Source: Oscillospiraceae bacterium UBA3851 (GTDB taxonomy: Bacteria; Bacillota; Clostridia; Oscillospirales; Oscillospiraceae). Taken from it: 7,844 nt of DNA. Below the pieces are notes generated by a model. The model made no database searches, was not told the origin of the DNA, and worked only from the letters and a program-made list of their open reading frames with translations. Each line of letters starts with the position of its first letter. Position 1 is the first letter of the stretch. The DNA is taken from NCBI GenBank assembly GCA_002392625.1, contig DGHJ01000058.1, forward strand, positions 1-7,844, written 5' to 3'. Shown piece by piece: positions 1-5,185 of this stretch. A program made the position numbers and the translations under genes.

Positions 1-297
1 GTGCCTGCCCACATCAAGGGCTATCCCTACGTCCGCCGCGCTATCCTGATGGTGATGGAGAAGCCGGAGCTGACTCATGCCCTGACCAAGGAGCTGTACC
101 CCGCCCTGGCTCGGCAGTTTTCCACCACGCCCGCCTGCGTGGAGCGGGCCATCCGCTCCGCCGTGGACGCCGCGTGGATGCGGGGCGATCCGGGGATCCA
201 GCAGACCTATTTCACCATGGATAAGCCCAGCAACGGGCCGTTCATCGCCGCTATGGCGGCCAAGGTCCGCTCGGAGCTGGAGGGCTCCGTGGCGTAA
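1..297 (+). CDS. spo0A: Spo0A, C-terminal DNA-binding domain (5' truncated by window)
   Basis: Spo0A is the phosphorelay response regulator that binds 0A boxes and commits the cell to sporulation. Only its C-terminal effector domain lies in the window. The visible 98 residues contain the hallmark stretches PAHIKGYPYVRRAI (2-15), ITKELYP-like LTKELYPALA (28-37), TTP..VERAIR (42-52) and the C-terminal KPSNGPFIA (75-83). The GTG at base 1 is almost certainly an internal Val codon (Spo0A reads GVPAHIKGY), so the receiver domain lies upstream of the window. Compared with Bacillus Spo0A as I remember it, the recognition helix reads CVERAIRSA instead of RVERAIRHA. The segment before KPSN is also about five residues shorter. 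The gene is convergent with the pseudouridine synthase gene, and a palindromic repeat/terminator lies 12 bases after the stop. Family assignment is very secure; normal 0A-box specificity is not. Confidence 0.95.
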   Translation: MPAHIKGYPYVRRAILMVMEKPELTHALTKELYPALARQFSTTPACVERAIRSAVDAAWMRGDPGIQQTYFTMDKPSNGPFIAAMAAKVRSELEGSVA

Positions 298-309
298 GCT
301 GATACAAGC

Positions 310-521
310 AAAGGGCGTGCTGCAAAATGCGTTGCAGCCGTCATTCCGAACCAGTGACCGATGTCACAGCTAACGCTTAAGTTCGCGCAGCCAAATCAAA
401 GATTTGGGCGCTCACTTATGGTGTGGGAATCCGCTTCCCATTGTGGGGGAAACGGATTGCCACGGCCCTGTTGGGGCCTCGCAATGACAGGTAATGCGCA
501 TTTTGCAGCACGCCCTTTTTT
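310..521 (+). terminator. Split intrinsic terminator (22-bp arms separated by an insert)
   Basis: Bases 310-331 and 497-518 form a perfect 22-bp inverted repeat, followed on the + strand by a T-rich run (516-521). This is the signature of a strong intrinsic terminator for spo0A. A short extension also pairs outside the arms (ATACAAG 302-308 with CTTGTAT 524-530). The arms are now about 165 bases apart, which is far too long for a normal terminator loop. Joining 331 directly to 499 recreates one uninterrupted 42-base palindrome with the T-run intact. I infer an ancestral terminator between two convergent genes that was split by the repeat annotated inside it. On the - strand the tract after the arm is only a short T-run, so termination of the pseudouridine synthase transcript would be weaker. 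Confidence 0.6.
332..492. repeat. MITE-like palindromic insertion element, non-coding
   Basis: This roughly 160-base non-coding insert is built from nested stem-loops. A closing pair GTCATT/AATGAC lies at 340-345/483-488. A central arm covers 378-418, including CCAAATC-AAA-GATTTGG at 391-407. Another hairpin, AATCCG...CGGATT, covers 428-458, and GGCCC/GGGCC with flanking ATTGC/GCAAT covers 456-485. The wording (TCATTCCGA..., GGAATCCG, GGATTGCC...CTCGCAATGACA) resembles the dispersed TCATTGCGAG-type intergenic repeats common in bacterial genomes, which I know as a general class. The insert is bordered by a direct repeat AATGCG (326-331 and 493-498), consistent with a 6-bp target-site duplication. 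It carries no credible ORF. No second copy is in the window, so its repetitive nature is an inference. Confidence 0.6.
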
Positions 522-1200
522 ATCTTGTATGGAGCTCCGTCACGCCGTCAAACAGCGTCCAGGGATATGCCGCCGGCGGCGGACAGGTCACGTCCACCGC
601 CTTGCCGGTGACGGGGTGGGTGAAGGCCAGATGATACGACCACAGGGCGGCGGAGCAGTTGGGGTCCTTGCTGCCGTAGCGGATGTCGCCCAGCAGGGGC
701 AGGCCGCGGGAGGAGAACTGGACCCGGATCTGGTGGGTGCGCCCGGTGTGGAGCCGGACGCGGACCAGGGAAAGATCCTCCGTGCGGCCGATCTCCCGGT
801 AATCCAGCGTGGCTTCCCGGACGCCCTTGCGCATGCGGCGTACCACGTAGCTCTTGTTGTGGGCCGCGTCCCGGAACAGAAGGTCGGTGAGCGTGGCCTC
901 CGACTCCGCCGGGTGGCCCCGCAGCACCGCCAGATACTCCTTGGTGACCCGGTGCTCCCGGACGGCCTCGGTGAGCTTGCCCGTGACCTCCCTGCGCCGG
1001 GAGAACACCATGACGCCGCCCACGATCCTGTCCAGACGGTGGACGGTGGCGATATAGTCGTTTTGACCCAGGGCGGCGTACCGCTGCCGCAGCAGGGCGG
1101 GCATGGAGGCGCCGCTGTCGCTGTCCTCACTGAGCACGCCGGCGGGCTTTATCGCGATTACAAGATGGGCGTCCTCGTACAAAACGGTCACGTCCGGCAT
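520..1200 (-). CDS. RluA-family RNA pseudouridine synthase
   Basis: This 226-residue cytosolic enzyme should isomerise specific uridines to pseudouridine in rRNA or tRNA. The catalytic motif HRLD is at residues 54-57, with Asp57 as the presumed nucleophile, followed by RIVGGVMVFSR (58-68). The second family block LHTGRTHQIRVQFSSRGLPLLGDIRYG covers about 150-176. It lacks the N-terminal S4 RNA-binding domain of RluC/RluD and matches the short RluA-like single-domain subfamily common in Clostridia. The exact target uridine cannot be read from sequence. The ATG at 1200 is supported by an AAAGGAG ribosome-binding site (1207-1213) about six bases upstream. It lies 58 bases after the carboxypeptidase gene on the same strand, with a stem-loop between. 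Its stop codon directly abuts the palindromic terminator/repeat, so the insertion has not disrupted the reading frame. Confidence 0.93.
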   Translation of the reverse strand: MPDVTVLYEDAHLVIAIKPAGVLSEDSDSGASMPALLRQRYAALGQNDYIATVHRLDRIVGGVMVFSRRREVTGKLTEAVREHRVTKEYLAVLRGHPAESEATLTDLLFRDAAHNKSYVVRRMRKGVREATLDYREIGRTEDLSLVRVRLHTGRTHQIRVQFSSRGLPLLGDIRYGSKDPNCSAALWSYHLAFTHPVTGKAVDVTCPPPAAYPWTLFDGVTELHTR

Positions 1201-1220
1201 ACGATGCTCCTTTCGTCAAT

Positions 1221-1252
1221 ACTGCCATCCCGGTGTGCGGGATGGCAGTTTT
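1221..1252 (+). terminator. 12-bp stem-loop between carboxypeptidase and pseudouridine synthase genes
   Basis: Bases 1221-1232 (ACTGCCATCCCG) pair perfectly with 1238-1249 across a five-base loop GTGTG. A TTTT run follows on the + strand only. The hairpin starts about 10 bases after the carboxypeptidase stop, where a terminator is expected, yet on the genes' own (-) strand the stem is followed by ATTGACG with no U-run. It may be a leaky terminator or RNA-stabilising 3' hairpin on the - strand that permits readthrough. It may also act as a terminator for + strand antisense transcription. The structure is certain; its function is not. Confidence 0.55.
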
Positions 1253-1258
1253 GCGTCA

Positions 1259-2587
1259 TTATCTTCTTCTGCCGCGGTAGCGCTTTCCGCCGCGGCTGCG
1301 GCCTCTGGAACGGGACAGCCTGCCCCAGATGATCAGCAGCACGATGAGCACCGCCAGAACGATGAGGCCCAGCTTCACGTAGTAGAGGGAGAGGTAGTTC
1401 ATCACCGTGCGGCGGGCCACCAGGAAGCGGGAGACCGGTACGTTGGCGGCGGCCAGAAGCGGCACCTTGGCGTACTCCTCGCCCCGGTAGGAGATGGTGA
1501 CAGTGCCCAGCTCCTGCCCCCGCTCGATGGGGGCGTCCACGGAGTCAGGCTTCTCCACCACGCGGGTGAAGTCGGGGTCGTTGTCCAGATCCAGGTCCCT
1601 GGGCAGCAGCAGCTGGGGGTTCACGTCGGGATAGACGAACACGGAGTCCGTCTCCTTGGACAGGGCCACACTGACGGATTGGGGCTGATCCTGCTGCAAA
1701 ACGGTGCGGTAGACCCAGTTGTCAAAGCCCCAGTCAAAGAGCCGGGCCGTCTCGGTGAAGCGCATGAGGTCGTTCCAGGTCTCGCCGGCGCCCAACACCA
1801 CGCTGATAAAGGTGCGGTCATCCCGTGTGGCGGTGGAGGCCAGGCAGCTGCCCGCCTCGGCCGTGGAGCCGGTCTTGATGCCGGCGGCCCCGCTGTACAT
1901 GTAGTTAGGCCCGTAGTTCCAGTTGTCAATGAGAGCGTTGGTGGTGTGATACTCGCGGGGACCGGAGATGTTGGTGGCAGGCACCGTGTAGGACCGGGTG
2001 TTGCAAAAGCGCATGAAATCCGGGTGCTTCATGGCCTCGTGGATCATCAGATAGAGGTCCCAGGCGGAGGACTGGTTGTCCGGGTAGCCGGAGGAGTTGA
2101 TGAAATGGGTCTGGGTGCAGCCCAGCTCCGCAGCCCGCTCGTTCATCCGGTCCACGAACTTGTCCACGGTGCCGCACAGCCGTTCGCCCAGAATATCGCC
2201 CGCCTCGTTGGCGGATTTCACCAGCAGGCAGTACATCAGGTCCTCCACCGTCAGTATCTCGCCGACGCGGATGTCGGCGGTGCTGCTGTCCGGCGTCAGC
2301 CCGGCCAGGGCGCTGGCGGTTGCGGTGATCTCCTCGTCCAGCCGCAGATCGCCCTTGTCCACGGCCTCCAGCACCAGCAGCGCCACCATGATCTTGGTCA
2401 GGCTGGCGGGGGCCAGCTGGGCGTGGGCGTTCTTCTCATAGAGGACGTGGCCGGTTTCGGCATCCACCAGCAGCGCAGCCTTGGCCTGGATATCCGGGTC
2501 CTCCAGCGCCTGGGCGGGGGCGACGCAGAACAGGCCGGTCAACAGGACGGCCAGCAAAAAAACAGATAAAATACGTGGTATTTTCAT
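1259..2587 (-). CDS. D-alanyl-D-alanine carboxypeptidase (peptidase S11, DacA/DacF type)
   Basis: This secreted, membrane-anchored low-molecular-weight penicillin-binding protein removes the terminal D-Ala from peptidoglycan pentapeptides and so limits cross-linking. Residues 1-27 are a signal peptide ending APAQA. The active-site motifs are SLTK (62-65, Ser62 nucleophile, Lys65), SAN (125-127) and KTG (238-240). A beta-rich PBP5 C-terminal domain follows at about 292-384. Family members usually end in an amphipathic helix. Here a true hydrophobic segment (about 404-421, LGLIVLAVLIVLLIIW) is followed by an Arg/Gly/Ser-rich cytoplasmic tail of about 20 residues. At 442 residues the length is normal to slightly long. 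The ATG at 2587 has a purine-rich GGGGGAG site ten bases upstream and a near-consensus promoter about 100 bases upstream. Which Dac paralogue it is, vegetative or sporulation-specific, cannot be settled here. Confidence 0.95.
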   Translation of the reverse strand: MKIPRILSVFLLAVLLTGLFCVAPAQALEDPDIQAKAALLVDAETGHVLYEKNAHAQLAPASLTKIMVALLVLEAVDKGDLRLDEEITATASALAGLTPDSSTADIRVGEILTVEDLMYCLLVKSANEAGDILGERLCGTVDKFVDRMNERAAELGCTQTHFINSSGYPDNQSSAWDLYLMIHEAMKHPDFMRFCNTRSYTVPATNISGPREYHTTNALIDNWNYGPNYMYSGAAGIKTGSTAEAGSCLASTATRDDRTFISVVLGAGETWNDLMRFTETARLFDWGFDNWVYRTVLQQDQPQSVSVALSKETDSVFVYPDVNPQLLLPRDLDLDNDPDFTRVVEKPDSVDAPIERGQELGTVTISYRGEEYAKVPLLAAANVPVSRFLVARRTVMNYLSLYYVKLGLIVLAVLIVLLIIWGRLSRSRGRSRGGKRYRGRRR

Positions 2588-2588
2588 A

Positions 2589-2617
2589 TTCTTTTTTCTC
2601 CCCCTCTGTGCTATAAT
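2589..2617 (+). promoter_or_regulatory. Candidate extended -10 promoter for the comEA-like/two-component operon
   Basis: On the + strand TGCTATAATGG (2609-2619) contains a perfect TATAAT (2612-2617) preceded by the extended -10 dinucleotide TG. The hexamer 17 bases further upstream (TTCTTT, 2589-2594) is a poor -35 match, which extended -10 promoters tolerate. Predicted initiation near 2624 would give a leader of about 95 bases before the comEA-like gene. The call is tentative because no other strong + promoter is visible in the gap. Confidence 0.45.
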
Positions 2618-2686
2618 GGCAGTCAGGACGGCTGCGGCGCCTTTTTTCGCAGGCGCAGCGCAGGTAAAATATCAGACAGTATAAAC

Positions 2687-2715
2687 ATTATAAGCAAAAA
2701 CCGTGGGGTAGTCAA
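2687..2715 (-). promoter_or_regulatory. Sigma-A-type promoter for the carboxypeptidase gene
   Basis: Read on the - strand, TTGACT (2715-2710) is followed by exactly 17 bases and then a perfect TATAAT (2692-2687). This is close to the vegetative sigma-A consensus. Transcription would begin near 2680 and run leftward, leaving a leader of about 90 bases before the ATG at 2587. The -35 box ends two bases before the comEA-like start codon of the divergent operon. Confidence 0.8.
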
Positions 2716-2717
2716 CC

Positions 2718-3116
2718 GTGATGAAACCGGGAAAGATAACAAAAAGCGAGATAATTTTACTGGCGGCCACGGCGTTGTTCATCGCCCTGGCGCTGGCGAT
2801 CCATTTTTCGGGCAGCACCCAGCGCGCCCAGGGCAGCTACTCTGTCCGGACCTGGCAGCCGGAGGAGCCGTCCGCCCCGCTGACGCCCATCGACGTCAAC
2901 ACGGCGGACGCGGAGACGCTGCAGCAGCTGCCGGGCATCGGCCCGGCCCTGGCAGAGCGGATCGCGGCGGACCGGGCGGCCAACGGGCCTTTCGCATCGC
3001 TGGACGAGCTGACGCGGGTGGACGGTATCGGAGAGAAAACGGTGGAGGCGCTCCGCCCCTATGCGGCGGCGCTGAGCGCAGAACAGGAGGCAATCAGTGA
3101 AGATCCTGGTCGTTGA
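2718..3116 (+). CDS. ComEA-like membrane-anchored helix-hairpin-helix DNA-binding protein
   Basis: This 132-residue protein has a short cytoplasmic N-terminus, one transmembrane segment (about 11-30, EIILLAATALFIALALAIHF), a linker, and a ComEA-type tandem helix-hairpin-helix module (58-117). The module opens with the signature IDVNTADAETLQQLPGIG. The two hairpins are LPGIGPALAERI (71-82) and VDGIGEKTVEAL (101-112). In competent bacteria ComEA binds incoming double-stranded DNA at the membrane. This version lacks the SLBB domain of Bacillus ComEA, and no comEC is visible, so a competence role is unproven. The GTG at 2718 or the adjacent ATG at 2721 starts the protein behind a weak GGGGT site. 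Its last 20 bases overlap the response regulator, whose AGGAGG site (3085-3090) lies inside this gene, which implies coupled translation. The C-terminal tail after the module is short and acidic. Confidence 0.85.
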   Translation: MMKPGKITKSEIILLAATALFIALALAIHFSGSTQRAQGSYSVRTWQPEEPSAPLTPIDVNTADAETLQQLPGIGPALAERIAADRAANGPFASLDELTRVDGIGEKTVEALRPYAAALSAEQEAISEDPGR

Positions 3117-3798
3117 CGATGAAAAGCTGCTGGTGAAGGGGATCCGGTTCAATCTGGAGAACGAGGGCTTCGAGGTGGAGGTGGCCTACGATGGCGCCAC
3201 CGCCGTGGAGCTGGCCCGGACGGGGAACTTCGACCTCATCATCCTGGACCTGATGATGCCCGTGCTGTCCGGCACCGAGGCCTGCATGAAGATCCGGGAG
3301 TTTTCGGACGTGCCCGTCATCATGCTCACCGCCCGCAGCGAGGACGAGGACAAGCTCATGGGCTTTGCCTGCGGGGCGGACGATTACGTGACGAAGCCCT
3401 TCAACATCCGGGAGGTCATCGCCCGGATCCGTGCCCTGCTGCGCCGCTCCGGCGGAGGGACCCAGCAGCAGGTCCGCTCCGCCCTGCTGACGGTGGGCGG
3501 CTTGAGCCTGGATACGGAGCAGCGGGTGGCCGTCCGGGACGGGCAGGTCATTGACCTGACCGCCAAGGAGTACGACCTCATAGAGCTGCTGATGAAAAAC
3601 CCACGGCGGGTCTACAGTCGGGAGAGCCTCATGAATCTGGTGTGGGGCTACTCCTACGTGGGGGATTACCGCACGGTGGACGTGCATATCCGCCGCCTGC
3701 GGGAGAAGCTGGAGCCAAACCCGGCCGAGCCGGTGTATATCATCACCAAGTGGGGAGTTGGTTACTATTTTCAAGGGGAGAACCGGACTGCAGGCTAA
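3097..3798 (+). CDS. OmpR/PhoB-family response regulator
   Basis: This 233-residue two-component transcription factor has a receiver domain at 1-118, with the acidic pair Asp7/Asp8, phospho-acceptor Asp51 (LIILDLMMP), Thr78 and Lys100 (DDYVTKPF). A winged-helix DNA-binding domain spans about 130-229, with the family signatures LTAKEYDLIELLMKNP, RVYSRESLMNLVWGY and RTVDVHIRRLREKLE. All phosphorylation residues are present, so it should be functional. It most resembles the WalR/PhoP/PhoB group, but its target genes cannot be deduced. GTG 3097 is chosen because the protein begins MKILVVDDE and AGGAGG lies six bases upstream. It overlaps the comEA-like gene by 20 bases and the kinase gene by up to 41 bases, so all are probably made from one message. 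Confidence 0.96.
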   Translation: MKILVVDDEKLLVKGIRFNLENEGFEVEVAYDGATAVELARTGNFDLIILDLMMPVLSGTEACMKIREFSDVPVIMLTARSEDEDKLMGFACGADDYVTKPFNIREVIARIRALLRRSGGGTQQQVRSALLTVGGLSLDTEQRVAVRDGQVIDLTAKEYDLIELLMKNPRRVYSRESLMNLVWGYSYVGDYRTVDVHIRRLREKLEPNPAEPVYIITKWGVGYYFQGENRTAG

Positions 3799-5185
3799 GT
3801 TCGGCATGAGCTACATCGTCATCATCCTGGCGGTGCTGGTGCTGCTGAACTCCTATCCGCTGCTGGTATCCCAGAATCTGGTGTTCCGTTCCAAGCAGGC
3901 GGGCATGAACAGCAGCGTAAAGCTGATCGAGTCGTCGCTGACCGGTCTGGCGCAGCTGACGGAGGAGAACGTGGGCCAGGCTCTCAGCGACCTGCGGGAG
4001 ACGGGCGTCAGCCGCATCCTCATCACCGACACCGACGGCCGTATCCTGTACGATACCCGCGAAACGGGCAACGCGCGGGGCCTGTACGTCTTTTATACCG
4101 AGGTGGCCCAGGCACTCAGTGGCAACGACGCCTTTTTCTGCCGTTACGACAGCGAGGCGTTTATCAGCCGCTGCGCTCAGCCGGTGGTGTACCGCAACCA
4201 GATCGTGGGCGCCGTGTACGCCTATGAATACGACACCGAGCAGGCGGAGCTGCTCAAGAGCTTCCAGAAGAACCTGGCGGCCATCTCCGTGCTGGTGGGC
4301 GTGGTGGTGCTGGTGCTGAGCCTGCTGCTCTCGCGCCTCTTTACCCGGCAGATCAGCGATCTGCTCCAGGCCATCCGCAGCGTGCGGGAGGGCGCCTACA
4401 GCCGCCGGGCCAACGTCCACGGCACCGATGAGATTGCCCAGATCGCGGCGGAATTCAACAGCCTCACCGACCGGCTGCAGACCACGGAGAACGCCCGCCG
4501 ACGCTTCGTTTCCGACGCCAGCCACGAGCTGAAAACACCTCTGGCCGGCATCCGGCTGCTGACGGACTCCATTTTGCAGACGGACGAGATGGACGCTGAC
4601 ACGGTGCGGGAATTCGTCACCGACATCGGCCAGGAGGCCCAGCGCCTCAGCCGCATCACCGAGGACCTGCTGCGCCTGACGAGGCTGGACAGCGACGCCG
4701 TGGAGCAGCCTGCCGCGGTGGCGGTGAAGCCGGTGCTGGAGCGGGTGGTACGCATGCTGAGCATGGTGGCCAGGGAGAAGGAGGTTTCCCTTTCCTGGGA
4801 GGCGGATGAAAAGGCCGCGGTGCTGACCACCGAGGACGATATTCACCAGATCCTGTACAATCTTATGGAAAACGGTATCAAATACTCCACCCACATGGGC
4901 TTTGTCCACACCGCCGTTACCGTGGAGGACCAGGCCGTGGTCATCCGGGTGGAGGACAACGGCATCGGCATCCCGGACGAGGATATGGAGCACATCTTCG
5001 ACCGTTTCTACCGGGTGGACAAGATGCGCTCCCGCCAGGTGGGCGGTACCGGCCTGGGTCTGTCCATCGTGCGGGATACGGTGGTCCGCCGGGGCGGCAC
5101 CGTGTCTGTGGCCCATCGCCCTTCCGGCAGCGGCACGGTGTTCACCGTCCGGCTGCCCCTGGCAGAGGGAGGTGATCCGTCGTGA
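3758..5185 (+). CDS. Membrane sensor histidine kinase, partner of the upstream regulator
   Basis: This is a 475-residue class I sensor kinase. It has a first transmembrane helix (about 17-36), an extracytoplasmic sensor region (about 37-173) whose RILITDTDGRILYDT core looks PAS/CACHE-like, a second helix (about 174-193), and HAMP (about 193-245). The dimerisation/phosphoacceptor domain carries His256 in FVSDASHELKTPL. The ATPase domain has the N-box asparagine in NLMENGIKYS (Asn372), G1 box DNGIGI (400-405), the F box, and G2 box GGTGLGLSIV (429-438). All catalytic motifs are intact. The ligand is unknown. The start is uncertain. TTG 3758 gives the longest form but has its purine run directly adjacent. 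CTG 3788 sits seven bases after a good AAGGGGAG site. ATG 3806 leaves no residues before helix one. Its TGA overlaps the GTG of the lipoprotein by four bases. Confidence 0.95.
   Translation: MVTIFKGRTGLQAKFGMSYIVIILAVLVLLNSYPLLVSQNLVFRSKQAGMNSSVKLIESSLTGLAQLTEENVGQALSDLRETGVSRILITDTDGRILYDTRETGNARGLYVFYTEVAQALSGNDAFFCRYDSEAFISRCAQPVVYRNQIVGAVYAYEYDTEQAELLKSFQKNLAAISVLVGVVVLVLSLLLSRLFTRQISDLLQAIRSVREGAYSRRANVHGTDEIAQIAAEFNSLTDRLQTTENARRRFVSDASHELKTPLAGIRLLTDSILQTDEMDADTVREFVTDIGQEAQRLSRITEDLLRLTRLDSDAVEQPAAVAVKPVLERVVRMLSMVAREKEVSLSWEADEKAAVLTTEDDIHQILYNLMENGIKYSTHMGFVHTAVTVEDQAVVIRVEDNGIGIPDEDMEHIFDRFYRVDKMRSRQVGGTGLGLSIVRDTVVRRGGTVSVAHRPSGSGTVFTVRLPLAEGGDPS
3773..3790 (+). promoter_or_regulatory. 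Well-placed ribosome-binding site that points to a CTG start for the kinase
   Basis: AAGGGGAG (3773-3780) is followed by seven bases and then an in-frame CTG (3788-3790), giving a kinase that begins LQAKFGMSYIVIIL, a natural N-terminus for this family. The competing TTG 3758 has the GGGGAG of 3752-3757 immediately against it with no spacer. ATG 3806 is about 25 bases from the site. Use of CTG is therefore plausible but unproven. Confidence 0.4.

Noticed and set aside
310..518. A small structured regulatory RNA, riboswitch or CRISPR-like array in the spo0A-pseudouridine synthase gap
   Set aside because: There is no regular repeat-spacer pattern and no promoter. The structure lies downstream of both convergent genes, so a leader riboswitch is excluded. 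A split terminator plus palindromic repeat explains it better.
361..1332. + strand frame spanning the palindromic repeat and the pseudouridine synthase gene
   Set aside because: It begins inside the non-coding repeat, has no ribosome-binding site, and is antisense to a gene with intact catalytic motifs. The repeat does not encode a transposase.
1103..2569. Long + strand open frame (488 codons) opposite the carboxypeptidase gene
   Set aside because: It is the antisense of a gene with complete S11 motifs. Its translation is low-complexity (Gly/Val/His/Gln-rich) with no recognisable domain, as expected for mirror frames in GC-rich DNA.
2680..2694. Additional + strand -10-like hexamers (TATAAA 2680-2685, TATAAG 2689-2694) as the operon promoter
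   Set aside because: Neither has a -35-like hexamer at 16-18 bases, and both lie within the AT-rich complement of the strong leftward promoter. They remain fallback candidates only.
3743..5116. Long - strand open frame (457 codons) opposite the histidine kinase
   Set aside because: It is His/Gln/Val-rich mirror translation of an unmistakable kinase gene, with no family motifs and no ribosome-binding site or promoter of its own.
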